The translations under genes and the position numbers were made by a program. From the NCBI GenBank assembly GCA_023159155.1, contig JAJNNX010000025.1:558001-622000 (forward strand): 64,000 nt of DNA, given 5' to 3'. Each line of letters starts with the position of its first letter. Position 1 is the first letter of the stretch. This DNA is from Ustulina deusta (Eukaryota > Ascomycota > Sordariomycetes > Xylariales > Xylariaceae). Positions 11,503 through 23,032 of the stretch are shown here, piece by piece. The notes beneath the pieces were generated by a model. It saw only the letters and a program-made list of their open reading frames with translations. It made no database searches and was not told where the DNA came from.

Positions 11503-13081
11503 ATGGCGTCGATCAACGATCTCGCCACCGCCGCGACCATCGCGTCGTCGGCCGTCGCGCTGCAGTCCTCGCCCAAGGAACAGGCCACACCACCAACATC
11601 GCCTTCCCCTCCACCACAGGGAGAACCATCGTCGCCACCCTCCCCCTCGCCTTCGGCACAGCTTCAAGCCCAGGCCCAGGAAGCTCACGCTCAACGCATT
11701 GTGTCCGCGAGCAGATCCCCGGCGCCAGAAGCACCAGAACCAGACCCGACCCCAAGCACTCCAGGCGCGGCTACAGCTGCTACTGTGTCGTCGGCGCCGG
11801 ACAGCACCAGCATCGTCGTGAACGCGGGTGTCAGCGCTGCTACCCCCAAAACGCCGACACCGACGCCGACACCGACGCCGACGCCAGGGCCTGTGCTAGC
11901 AGCACCGCAGATCTCGCAGAACCCCGCGCAGGCCACGATTCCGCCACAGGCATCACTGGAAATGGCGCCGGGAAACGGCGAGGGTTCGCACGGAAAAGAG
12001 GATGATATGGACGGCGTCGAGTATGAGAGCGAGCAGAAGAAACCGCCTGTGAGAGGCGCTTTCATCGTCTTCGAGGGCATGGATCGTGCCGGCAAGACGA
12101 CGCAGGCCAAACTGTTGCAGCTGAGGTGTATCGAGAGTGGCAGGGAGGTCAAGTTTATGAGATTTCCTGGTAAGTCTCACATTTCACAATTTGGGGGTTG
12201 TCTCGCATGTTTTTTTGGCGTCGCTACGGTCCTCTACTAGTTTAGACGGGTTGTCATCCTCCCTAGAACCACTCGAGAAATGATCTAGCAAGAAGTGGAA
12301 AAAACTGAACATTTCACAGACAGAACGACGCCTATCGGCCAGATGATAGACGCGTATCTGAAGGGCGAAGCCGAGATCGAAGATCACGTTATTCACCTCC
12401 TCTTCAGCGCCAATCGCTGGGAAGCCGCGTAAGTGTCTTTCTTCCACATCCCCCCCCCCCCGAATCCTGGCGTCTCTGATGTGCATCTATCTTACATCTA
12501 AGCTATACAGCCAGAAAATCAGGACCGAATTGGAAGCCGGCCACACCATTATCAGCGACCGTTTCTACCACAGCGGCATCGTCTACAGCGCCGCGAAACA
12601 ACTGCCTTCGCTCTCCTTGTCCTGGGCCAAAGCACCCGAAATCGGCCTCCCGCGCCCAGACATGGTCCTGTTCCTCGACCTCGAAGAATCCGTGGCTAGA
12701 TCGCGCGGCGGGTGGGGTGGAGAGGTCTACGAGATGGGCGAGATGCAGCGGCGCGTCCGCGAGCTCTTCTGGGGGTTGAGTATGGGGGATCTGGGCACCG
12801 CCGTGAGCGTCAGCAAGCCCGCCGCCAGCAATGGCAAGGGCCCGTCCAGGAGTGAGAGGGTTCCCTTTGGGAATGGCACGAATAGCAGCAACGCTAGGGA
12901 TCGCGAGGGGGGAGACGCGGAGGCGGAGGGCGAGTTCAGACAAGAAGAGGAAGATATCCAAATTGTTGACGCCGATGTCGGTGTGGAGGAACTTGCTGAT
13001 AAAGTTTGGGAGGTTGTGCGCGGCCGTATTGAGGCTGTTGAGAGGGGTGAGGAAGGACGGACGGTCAGGACGGTGAGGTGA
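11503..13081 (+). CDS. CDC8: Thymidylate kinase (dTMP kinase) with long N-terminal extension
   Basis: It phosphorylates dTMP to dTDP with ATP, an essential step of DNA precursor synthesis. Exons 11503-12169, 12320-12428 and 12511-13081 join in phase to give about 448 aa, roughly twice the usual 210. The first 180 residues are Pro, Ala, Ser and Thr rich and include a (TP)n run near 11860-11890. The catalytic domain begins at VFEGMDRAGKTTQ (P-loop, residues about 189-201) and continues with RFPDRTTPIG and SDRFYHSGIVYSAAKQ, the family DR(Y/F)xxSGxxY motif, then PDMVLFLDL. Near the C-terminus a low-complexity insertion separates the core from the last helix. The extension may be mis-started: an internal ATG near 11961 lies closer to the kinase domain, but the frame is open from 11503. 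The kinase assignment is secure; the N-terminus is less so. Confidence 0.92.
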
Positions 13082-13965
13082 ATCAGCGACGCAAGTTATA
13101 GCGAGAGGCGTATTGTCGACTTGACCTCTACTCTCTCCATCACTTGCTGGGTTGATAGGGGCAGAACTGGAGTTATCGAGCTTCGGACCCGACGAGCAGG
13201 AACAGGCTCATATCAGCTTATAATGGAGCATAGTCCGAGCATCGCAACGAGTGTCCAAGACAAGCAATCTGCATGTTCAACGGATATCTATCCGTGCCCA
13301 CCGCCGTATCCATTTCTTCTGCAACCGTGAGCCGTGACGGATCGGACCCTTCCGTGGCGCCATATAAAAAGTTTGGAGACATATCCGTAATCTGGAGGTC
13401 TTGATTTTCTCCTCTTTCGGAAAACGTTCAACTTCAGATCGGCTGATATCAGCCCAACATCAGCGAAAGGGCAATAAAAAGCGAGGCGAGCGGATGGAGA
13501 GTATACGAGTGGAATAAAGAAAACATGCCTGGTATGAAACCAATGCCGGTTTTTTTTTTCTTTTTTCGACGATGTCTGAATGACTATTTTGTCGTTTTAT
13601 GAATTGAGCGCATGTGGACCCTGAAGGGAGCTCGTAGAGGATCTCGTGATTCCAAGTCCCACTCGATAGCCGTTCATGCACCCATACCCGAGACGCGCGA
13701 CACTCACAGAAAGAATCGCAAACCAGAGCACTGCTTAGCAAGCTGATCTCATTCGAATAGTAGATATTTTCTATCGGCGATTCCGTCGGTGATATGATGT
13801 CTTGCATAGAATATCGCCGATGCTCCATGTCAGAATCCATAGTTAATGGGTGTCTATAAAAGACAGGGGTGGCATGAACATCGCATTATCATAAGACACA
13901 AAGTCCTTCTTTTTCTTGTATATACTCGCCCACCGAGCCCTCAAGAATTAGCAGCAAGCCTGAAG
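13082..13965. other. Intergenic, promoter of SDR gene
   Basis: No gene is supported. A minus-strand frame at 13460-13840 has no recognisable features. It contains the TATA-like box at 13855-13860. Confidence 0.55.
13855..13860 (+). promoter_or_regulatory. TATA-like box
   Basis: TATAAA followed by AG lies about 110 bp before the ATG at 13966. Confidence 0.45.
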
Positions 13966-15215
13966 ATGGATGTGTCGACCTTGTTCAGAGTCGATGGCCT
14001 AGTCGCCGTCATAACCGGTGGCGGCACCGGTAAGTCTCCAACCAAAACCACCACCCGCTGGGCCCGAACATTGACACGGCAGCGCAGGCATCGGATTCGC
14101 GATGGCCAAGGCCCTCGCGAGCGCCGGCGCCAAAGTCTACATATTAGGCCGACGGGCCCACGCCCTCGAAGCCGCGGCGTCCGCGCACGCCGACATCATC
14201 CCTCTCGTCTGCGACGTATCCTCGAAGGAGTCGCTGCAGGGCGCCGTGGACGCCATCACGCGGGACGCGGGGTACGTGAACCTGGTGGTGGCCAACGCCG
14301 GGATCCTCGGCCCGTACGCGACCGTGGACGGCTCGCTGAGTATCCGGGAGCTGCGCCGGCGGCTCTTCGAGGAGGTCGGCACGGGCGAGTTCACCGAGAC
14401 GCTGCGCGTCAACGTGACGGGGACGTACTTCACCATCCTCGCCTTCCTCGAGCTGCTGGACGCCGGCAACAAGAACGCGGTGGAGGGGGGCGGCTTCGGC
14501 CGGCCCGAGAGGGACGGCGGCCGCGTCCCCCGCGTGCAGAGCCAGGTCGTCGTCACGTCCAGCATCGGCGCCCACAGTCGCGAGAAGGCCGCGTCGCCTG
14601 CGTACGCCGCGAGCAAGGCCGCCATTACTCAGCTTGCGCAGCATGCGGCGACGAACTTGGCCCCGTATCAGATACGGGTGAATACCTTGGCGCCTGGGTG
14701 TGAGTAATTGCCGCGTCTTTCTGCATCAACACGTCTTCTCTGCCTTTTTTTCTTTTTTTTCTTTCTTTCTCTATACCTCGTCTCGCTTTGGCTTAAGTTC
14801 CCCTCACATCATTTGATATTGGAAGCGCCGCTGACTTGCAGGAACCCCTTAGTTTTCGCTTCCGAGATGGCCGGGCCCCTCATCAGCTCGAGGGACCCGG
14901 AGACGGAAAGTCCGGATGATCCGGATTTTATACCCGCCAGGCGATTCGGCACGGAGGAGGAGGTTGCGGGCACGATTTGTGAGTAATTCTCGAAGCCGTG
15001 GTATTCTTGTTGGTGGCTGTCAGGCACCTTCAAGGTCCAGATGTTCTCTAGAAACTCCTCACGTTTTCAGAGCTTCTATACAGCACGTCTAGATACTACG
15101 ATAACTAACCACGACGGTTCTAGTGTATCTCGCAAGCAAGGCCGGCGCTTACTGCAATGGTACTATCTTCACGTTTGACGGAGGCAGACTTGCTGTCATC
15201 CCGTCTACATATTAG
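13966..15215 (+). CDS. Short-chain dehydrogenase/reductase (SDR)
   Basis: Exons 13966-14029, 14088-14697, 14842-14978 and 15124-15215 give about 300 aa. This is a classical Rossmann SDR. The cofactor loop TGGGTGIG is split by intron 1, NAGILGPY is the NAG motif, SSIGAHS carries the catalytic Ser, and YAASK is the catalytic YxxxK. VNTLAPG and the SEMAGPL segment follow, and YCNGTIFTFDGGR ends the fold. The third junction needs donor GTGTGA at 14698: the stronger-looking GTGAGT at 14700 would create an in-frame TGA. Exon 2 is very GC-rich at third positions. The substrate cannot be named; relatives are NAD(P)-dependent alcohol or ketone reductases. A TATA-like box lies at 13855. Confidence 0.85.
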
Positions 15216-15680
15216 AGAGTGCAGGCAAATGCTTGTTTGGAGCTTCAGAAAATCATTATCTTGCTGTGCGGATAGTTGAAGTGTTATTCACGTCCTAGAT
15301 AGTAGCCCCAAAGAGAAAGGGGATTAAAAAGAGACAAATCCTAGAATATCCAGTAGCCGTATCACTTTCTACCATATATGGAACAAATCAGCTGACCCCT
15401 GATCGCTCTTGGGTTTGCCATATTTCTGTTGCCAAATAACAATTCAACTTCGCTCGATTTGTGCAGTTCTCCTCGAGATTACGTAAATAGAAAATGCATA
15501 TCAATTGTTGAGCAATCGATTTTATAACATTTACCTTTTCCCAAATTCAATGTCAGACTACAGACCATAACAGCAGCCGACAATAATTCCTCAAGCGGCC
15601 AAAAGGTGGTTTATTATTAGGGTTCGATACCCCGGCCGAGTGACAATATAGGATTTGATTTTTCCCATTTTCTCATATCT
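15216..15680. other. Intergenic between SDR and tRNA
   Basis: AT-rich with no gene. A B-box-like GGTTCGATACC at 15621-15631 lies 50 bp before the tRNA without a matching tRNA fold. Confidence 0.55.
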
Positions 15681-15771
15681 GCCTCTATGGCACAGGGGTA
15701 ATGCGTGTCACTCGTATAGTGCATACTTGCGATGTTATGACAAGATCCGCGGTTCGATTCCGCGTGGAGGC
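15681..15771 (+). tRNA. tRNA-Thr (anticodon CGT) with a ~20-nt intron
   Basis: The acceptor stem GCCTCTA pairs with TGGAGGC (15765-15771). The anticodon stem TGTCA (15706-15710) pairs with TGACA. The T arm is CGCGG-TTCGATT-CCGCG. The anticodon loop reads CT-CGT-A with CGT at 15713-15715, so it decodes ACG (Thr). The anticodon loop region is 27 nt long, implying an intron of about 20 nt after position 37, roughly 15717-15736, the standard place in eukaryotic tRNAs. The discriminator base A is at 15772 and an oligo-T pol III terminator is at 15791-15795. CCA is not encoded, as expected. Confidence 0.9.
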
Positions 15772-15772
15772 A

Positions 15773-16157
15773 GCAGCGCTTGAATTCATCTTTTTGTTCA
15801 TCTTCATCTCCTTTGTGAGAGTAATATTTATCACCAGTTGTTGCGACGAGACACAGTTAACCATCAACCCTACCTAGGCGTCAACCATTTTTAAGGGTTA
15901 AGGTAGATAAATAAGATAGGTGGTAGTAGCAGCTGTTATAGGCAACTTGATTGATTGATGGTTGTGTGAAACATGGCGTCAAGGTCTTACTTATGTCATT
16001 CATTTCCCCTCTCAGTCTCCAAATCTAGGTATATATATTATTTTTAAGACACAACGGGACCCCCGGTATCAAATGGCTGGGACAAGGCAATGACTAAACT
16101 TTGGAAAGATGCCCACCCTACCTCACTGTCGACCTACACACAAAGTAGGTTGACGGT
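15773..16157. other. Intergenic, tRNA to SDR 3' end
   Basis: Apart from the pol III terminator I see nothing of note. The 3' end of the minus-strand SDR lies to the right. Confidence 0.6.
15791..15795 (+). terminator. RNA polymerase III terminator of tRNA-Thr
   Basis: TTTTT occurs 19 bp after the tRNA discriminator base. Confidence 0.65.
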
Positions 16158-17313
16158 TTAAAGGTACTTCTTGACTTGGGCTTCACTCCATTCCCAGAAT
16201 TCTTTCGCCGTGCCATCACCGCCTTCTTCCAGTCTCTTTCCAGCCTTCACCATGTCTGGTGCTACGTCCCATAACTGACCCCATGGGGCAACTGCCTCTA
16301 CTGTTAGTATCCCGTTTCTCCTTTGCTGTCACAGATCGATAGCACTAACCAAAAGTCCCCGAGTTTTCGAGGGTGATCTCGGGGGAGAACCCTGCAAATA
16401 GACACGTGTATGCGCCGTATAGAGAAGGGTGCAAGAGAGTCGCCCGCATAAGTGACCTGACCGGAGAGAACTGCTCGCGCCACAGTTCCGAGTCGAGCGC
16501 GCCGGGGTTCACCGACGCCGACACCACGCCGTCTGCCTTGTACCGATGCGCAAATTCGGCCCCGTGCAGATAGTTCCCAAGCTTCGACGAGAAGTACTTC
16601 CCCACTGCTGTCAGGCTTTCGGCGTGCTCGACATGCTGTACGTAGTTCTTTACGCTAAACGCCTCGGCGGCATTTGATGAAACGTAGATGACGCGAACGC
16701 TGTTTGGGGGCGAGGTCTTAGCGGTCGAAACGATCGTCGGTGTCAGGAGCTTGGTGAGCGCAAAGGTGCCGAGACAATTCACGCCGATTTCGAGCGCGTA
16801 GCCCTGTTTCGTCTTCGCGCCACTCTGGGGAAACGCGACGCCGGCGTTGTTGAAGAGGAGATGGAGCTGGGACTCCTGACGGTGGAACTCGTCGGCGGTG
16901 GATCTTATGCTAGGGAGATCGGCGAGGTCGAGATGCAGATATATCAGCTCTCCACTCGAGTTAGGCACGGCGGCTTTGATGCTATCTATGGCCGTCTTGG
17001 TCTTCTCCTCGGAACGTGCCAGCATATATACTTTGGCGTTTTTGGAATAGAGGACCTGGGCGATCTCTTTGCCGAGACCAGTATTCGACCCAGTGACGAT
17101 GGTGACCTGGGAAGATGATTAGCACTCCCCATTTGCGTCCTAAATCCGCACGGCGTGAGTTTAAGAGAAAACGCGAGTCGTCTGTGCCTAGAGTTGAGGA
17201 ATATTTACTTTGCCCTCTAGATCAGGAACATCATTTTCAGTTAGGCGGGGTTTTGACGGGCGTAGGAATTGGCGAGTGAGGCTCAATAGCCCCGATACAC
17301 CGATAGTGGTCAT
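16158..17313 (-). CDS. Short-chain dehydrogenase, retinol-dehydrogenase-like
   Basis: Exons on the minus strand are 17313-17209, 17106-16350 and 16297-16158, giving 333 aa with consistent phases and CTAAT/ACTAAC branch sites. The cofactor motif is TGSNTGLGKEI just after exon 2 begins. NNAGVAF and VSSNAAEAF follow, then the catalytic YFSSK (YxxxK). The C-terminus ends FWEWSEAQVKKYL, a tail common in fungal members of this SDR group. The fold and the NAD(P)-dependent oxidoreductase role are clear; the substrate is not. No enzyme of the same pathway is adjacent. A TATATAA box at 17442-17448 lies about 130 bp upstream. Confidence 0.88.
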
Positions 17314-18841
17314 GTTCAGTAGGGGTACCTAGAGCACCTGCAACGGCTCGGTTGTGATATATTTCTGAGAAGCGATGTGTTGGTGGAGCTGGGCATAGAA
17401 ACTGTGTATCATGAAAACTTTAAAGAAGAGCATCCGATCCATTATATACTAGGCACTCCTTCCGGGTTCCGGTGATCGTCAACCCACTCGCCTTAATCTT
17501 GCCATCGATTGCCATGTCTTGGCAGCGCTTTTACCGTTGATCTTCTACACCGAACTTTACAGGCACCCTAGCATTTACCATGCAACCTAAGAACGCAGCT
17601 AAATTGTTAGTATATGGACAATCTGCGCGAGCAGAATGCGACTGCGGGGTTGAAGGACCAGGGGCCTTATCAATTAATTCCCTATTGTGCGTGGCGTGGA
17701 TGCTACCTCGCTCAGCTAGAAGTTCTTGAGAAGATGGAGGGTAGCCAGGCGTTCGGTGTTGCATGGGATAGAAAACATTCGATGGAGGGAGATTTATCGT
17801 TTGATGCTAGAATACGCCCAATCAAGGAATAATATATCGTAGACAGCAACGCCGACGTGAACAATGCAGGAAGCTCCAATGGCTTCAATAGTCAGCCCCA
17901 CTTTGAGCTAAGACATATTGCTAAGTTCCGAGGACCAATAATGCGTTGTTCTAGATGACCTTTGGCACCTTGGAAGAAAGACCATTGATAAATCGAGTAT
18001 ACGCATAGGTATTCCCCAAGCTCTACTAGGTACACTAGTTGCAGCCCTTGTATGTTCATGGTATAGTCTCATATATACACCAAGTAGTTCTGTATGTAGG
18101 TAGTATACTACAGGAAGTTAGGCTCCGGATCCAGTCGCACACTATCTATATGTAGCAAAGCCTCTGAGCAATGCAACCACCTATTGAAGCACGCTGGCCT
18201 TATCAGCCCATCCATGGCGACTTTAGGCCATATTCTGGGCAAATCAATCACTGAAGACCTTCGGGAATGAAATGGCTTTAAGAAGACCATACGTGGGGAA
18301 AACGGCCGCCAAGGAACTACCCAAGTTCTGCATAGGTAGGTCGCGACGTGAGCAGGATGTGTGCCATCGCGCTCATTAGTTTCAATAGATTTGTGCTGAG
18401 ATAAGACGCCCACCTGTGAGTGCCGGATCAATTCCGTTGCTCGACCAGAATACCTATTCTTGTAGCTCCAAATGAAATCCGCGAAAGTTGAAGCTCAAGA
18501 CCGTCGAGATCGCGACGACTAGGACACACTAATCTAATTCGAACAGACACTATGGGTAATTTGGAACCCTGCCAAGATTTCTTGAAACGCATCACTATGC
18601 GTACTTGGCCAATTTCGAGACCAAGACGTCTACTTCGCTAGCATCGCCAGGTTGATGTATGAACACAAATATTAGTTGTCTTTTGCTAAATCTGCGCCGA
18701 GGCTGTGTCGAGCTCAAGGTAGTGTATCTACACAAAAATTGGGATTTATCTCCTTGATGATATTATACTTCCTGAAGGGGATCCTCTTCATCTTCAGATC
18801 CGATCCGCATCTTTACACCACTACCTCTCACATGTGATCCG
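17314..18841. other. Intergenic, no gene seen
   Basis: Short frames only (up to 107 codons, minus strand 18108-18431) without recognisable motifs. The left part is the promoter of the minus-strand SDR and the right part the 3' side of the metallophosphatase gene. Confidence 0.55.
17442..17448 (-). promoter_or_regulatory. TATA-like box
   Basis: TATATAA read on the minus strand, about 130 bp before the SDR start at 17313. Confidence 0.4.
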
Positions 18842-20159
18842 TCAATAGCTACAAGTTGGGCAGTAGGTCATCGAGTCGTTCGTCATAGGATAGCGGTCTT
18901 GTCCAAATGTACTATTCAGTGAGACGCTGCCCACCACAGTTCCTGATTCTAGGCGAATCCAAGTATCCGCTTCGAACTTCGTTAGACCTGCTTTCGAGAC
19001 CATTACCTGGCGAGACCCTCTTTCCCACGTACCGTACCCGCCGTAGCCCGTGTGCTGTCCGAAGCAGAGACTTATGTTGTTGGCCGGTGTCACATCCATA
19101 TCGGGCAGCAACCTATCCCACTTATAACACCACGTGTCTCCGTGATCATGTCCGGAGAACAACGCTATTAAGCCTTCTGTGTGCGATATAGCCTGCATAA
19201 ATTCGGTATCCTGGGCACCATAGGTGCATGTCCCGTCATTGCTACCGTCCGAGCACCACCCTTGAGCTTGCGGTGCAAGTGGTAGGTCATCGTTGATCCC
19301 CGGCTCCTTGTTCGGATCCACGCCAGCTTCTTGTAGAGCGTAAAAAGCGAATGGGGGGATGTGGACGAAGCCCACCGAGGGGATTGTCTTACGATATCTC
19401 GTCGCGAGACTGCTGCTCGCCAGGTTGAACCAGTCCACGACACTGGCGTCGACCCAGTTCGGTTGTCCCACCCTGTTGCCCTCGGCGTCCTTTTGCTGGT
19501 ACTTAAACCCGCCTCTGCTGTCAAAAAACCAGAGGATCAACTCCGGGCTGCAGGTGTTTTCGTCTACACAGCCGTGGTCGTAGACTGGGAGATAGTAATT
19601 CGACACGCCAGCGTCCGGTCCAAACACCATGGGAGATGTTCGGCTATTTCTCCAGCCTTTCTCACGTTCGAGGATAGCCTCGCCAGATATATTGAAATCG
19701 TAATCATGATTTCCGTACGTGGATGCCCAGGTCAAGTTCCGAGCAACAAGAGGGCCGACGATTTGATCAACGTATACGGTGCTATTCTCTAAGAACCCGT
19801 TTTCGCCTGTGATCAGATCGCCGTTCAACACGACCAGTCCAGGCGACTCATTCTCGAGGACCTCATTAATCACTTTGACCGAGTTAATATCCTGCTGCGG
19901 GCCCCATTGATCCCACGCATCTAGTCGCATCAGTGAGCGGCTGGTGTAAGTGAAGGGGCATTTGCGGTGTGAACATACTTTCGCCGAAATGCAAGTCTTC
20001 GAAAACGGAAATCTGAAATGTCCCGTCTGCCCGGAAAGTGAGGGGGCCGAAAGGATCGGAGTGGTGGCTGACCGGATACGTGTTAGTTGATGATGACACC
20101 TCAAGCGGGACGGCGAGCGACACCGTGGCGCCAAAAATCACAGCGGCAAACATATACAT
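18842..20159 (-). CDS. Secreted calcineurin-type metallophosphatase
   Basis: Minus-strand exons 20159-19979 and 19920-18842 (donor GTATGT, 58-bp intron) give 419 aa. The first 16 residues form a signal peptide (MYMFAAVIFGATVSLA). The metal-binding signatures of the calcineurin-like phosphoesterase fold appear in order: FEDLHFGE (DxH, D55/H57), NGDLITGE (GD, D95), YGNHDYD (GNHD, 130-133) and SGHDHGDTW (GHxH, about residue 320). Several NxS/T sequons and a C-terminal CPTC fit an extracellular glycoprotein. Related fungal proteins are described as Ser/Thr phosphatases or phosphodiesterases. The probable role is release of phosphate from external substrates, which is inference. An alternative upstream frame reading through the intron is not real, because only the spliced version restores the DLHFGENAWDQWG block. 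Confidence 0.88.
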
Positions 20160-23032
20160 GTTTAGCTTGCCACAGAGTTTGCGTACCTGGACACGACATC
20201 CGTCGAACTTGCGATATTTCCGGAAGACACATGGCCTATATGTAGCTGTGCCATCGAGCTACAACGTTCGCCCGCCTAGCTCGACGTGATGGACAGGAGG
20301 GTCGACACCGGGTTGCACGCACGCATTCATTTGGCAATGCGGAAGCTGGAAGCCATTAAGGCCGAACCCGTGGTCCACACCGGCACTCAACTTGCTTCCC
20401 ATGCGAAAGTGTGAACGAGTCGGATTTCCTCCCTGTAGGGGTGGCTGAAACCTCGCATATTACTGGTTCTTCCATTTTCAGACCCCTGACTAGTACCTGA
20501 ACACACACCCATCTCTGCTCAATAACAGTGCTATCACTGAGTCGACGTTGCAATATCGCATCACGACGACTAATGTCCAGCCTAGTTCTGAGTCCGTGTG
20601 ATCTGATGGGAAGGTAGAAAGAGGTGCACACTCGAGACATCAGTCATGCTGCTGAGTCTGGACGGTGCTGACAACTGGAACATTTGAGTCTTATGACACC
20701 TGCAGTGCGTCGGACACAACTTGCTGATGCTGTGGCAGTCGACATTTTGGTATTTGTGTTGCAGTGTCCGGCATTCCTAATTTTAATTATAGTGCTTGGA
20801 GTAATCGATCAGCCGTTGCTGTTTTCAATTGAATGATAAACGACGAGCATTCCGCTGCGTTAGCTAGCTGTGTTTTCGGTGGGCGCCGGCATACTGCTAT
20901 AATGCCCCCCCAGGGTTTAGATTACGGCGTGTCAAGCAGGCGTTCCAGACCAAATTCGAGGAAGGTCATTCTGATGAGCAAGTATTTAATTCATTTGTAT
21001 CTAACCCATCTATCTAATCGGCCACTTTGAAAAGCCCATTCTATATTACGTCATTATAATATTTCCAGGTAAAACAAATGGCGAGACACCAACACGTTTG
21101 TCTTATTGAAGTGAAACAATTCGCTCAGCTTGCACGACAAAACGCCTATTAATATATTATTTTTCGGTGTTTCAAGCACGTGGTGTTAGACGCATCTACC
21201 CATATATATGCTGCAGCCTTCATTTGTAGCCGAACTAATGTCACCCTCCACTGCAGCGGCAACATATTAAAGAAGCGAACAGTCTCAATAGTACATCATA
21301 AATGCGAGGCGAGAACACGTTCCCCTCCACGTGTCAAGTCCGACCTCACTGTTGTTTATTGATATTGGCCTTTGTGGAGGTGAAGGTCGGTGGGCTGAGT
21401 CGACTACACGTCCTATTCACGGTGTTGGATCGTAATACGTTTGGTATTCTACAAAAACTTTCGCGGATGTGAAGCTAGCAGTACCTCAGCTCACGTCTTC
21501 CCCATAGTCGGTATCACCAACGTGACGTCTATCGTACCTATCTACCTGGGTCATTTAAGTTTCCAGGGATCTATTAATTTTGCACATGTAATATGAGTCC
21601 TCCTTGTAGGAGCCTGAACACCGAAAGAGAGACCATTTATCTGTTCGCCGTAGGCGAGGAGAAACCAGTGAATAATACCCAATTAAATTGAACATACTGG
21701 GAATTATTCGTAAAGTTAGCTGTTTCGGATGGCGCGAGTAGCATCTTGCTCAGCTTATTAGTACTTCCAATAGAGATCAATATATGTTAACTATATATCG
21801 TAATCTATAACTTGGAAACCGCTATTATAGAGAGACCACAGGAACACGTGAAACCTTGTCATGGCAAACGAGAGAGACACCGAAGCATGATTAACTAATT
21901 TCTGTTTAAAAAAAAACTGAGACGCCACTATCGGCTCCTTGAGCTTTCGCCGATGTCATCTTCTTGCGAGCGAGAAATACACATCCAAGTCCAATTGATT
22001 TTAGTCTCTTATCAAGTGATTGCGAAAGAATAGAAGCAAAAGACTTGAAGTCAACACGTAGACGCTTGAAATGGCTGAGATGGTGACTCCATTGCCCCGG
22101 CTACTGACTCATATACCTCTTATCTACCAGAAATAAATAACAATGACCTGTGCCTTTGACTGCAAATAACCGCTGTCGTTTTTTATATACTAGAAGGTTA
22201 GTTAACCTATATATTTCATATCAAAATCATCGCCGCATGAGACTGAATCAAAGTCAATTAGCGTTCCCGGCTAACGGGGAATGCCATCACAGTAGAAAAT
22301 AACAATATGCGCCTTTATGCCATGATGAACAAGTAATAGCGATATTATCGCGCTTCTATGTCTATTATTCTTGTGGGTTTCCTATAGCTGAGACGATCTC
22401 TCATGTTGAGCAATCCCATGGCACCCTAGCTCTCTCGAGTATGTGTAAAGTAGCATTATAGAGGTCTAGGGTAAGGTTACCCAGGAAGTTCCTAAATACC
22501 ACTCACGTGCTTCGAAGCACACGAGCAACGTTACGAGGAAATTTCTATGTCGTGCATATGCCAACTTTCAGCTCTTGCGGGGCATGGTTGTACTGTGCTG
22601 ACGATTGACGTCGACTATTGACCATCCGCAGAGGACTAGATCATGCCACGTATAATTGAGTTCTGGTGAAAACCGACATCTAGAATGAACGGGGAGACCT
22701 ATACGAGAACTGTGCACCTATCGCACAGCAGTATACGGGCCTTGGCTCTCTGTGTGAAATGAAGCCTTCATTTAACCGACGCCGGTTGCCATCTGTATGG
22801 GGGCAAACCACTGCTTCATACGAATCCTACCACGGGATGCAATGTCACGGTGTCTAACGACACCAGAACAACGCAGTTTTCCTCTCTCTCGGATTTCTAA
22901 CATATAAAAATCCCTGAGCATCGCCTCCCGCTTCCGACCGCCACCACCAGTAGTAACTCAGACTATCTACAAAACATACTCTACATTGGCGTATCTACCC
23001 CATCCTTCTCAACACCCTAAGCCTTCTTCGAC
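20160..23032. other. Intergenic, no gene seen
   Basis: About 2.9 kb, increasingly AT-rich after 21 kb, with no frame above 94 codons. It contains a perfect 14-bp palindrome GTGCTTCGAAGCAC (22507-22520) and the TATA-like box of the next gene. Confidence 0.55.
22903..22910 (+). promoter_or_regulatory. TATA-like box
   Basis: TATAAAAA lies about 125 bp before the ATG at 23033, preceded by a CT-rich tract. Confidence 0.5.

Noticed and set aside
11319..12005. A 228-codon plus-strand frame and several antisense frames over thymidylate kinase
   Set aside because: These are shadows of the GC-rich first exon, which is fixed by the P-loop and the downstream exons.
14137..14644. Antisense frames of 162 and 166 codons in the SDR gene
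   Set aside because: They lie on the opposite strand of an exon with all SDR motifs; the high GC3 of that exon removes stops antisense.
22507..22520. Perfect 14-bp palindrome GTGCTTCGAAGCAC
   Set aside because: Single occurrence, no gene nearby and no second copy; a chance palindrome or a lone factor site cannot be told apart.
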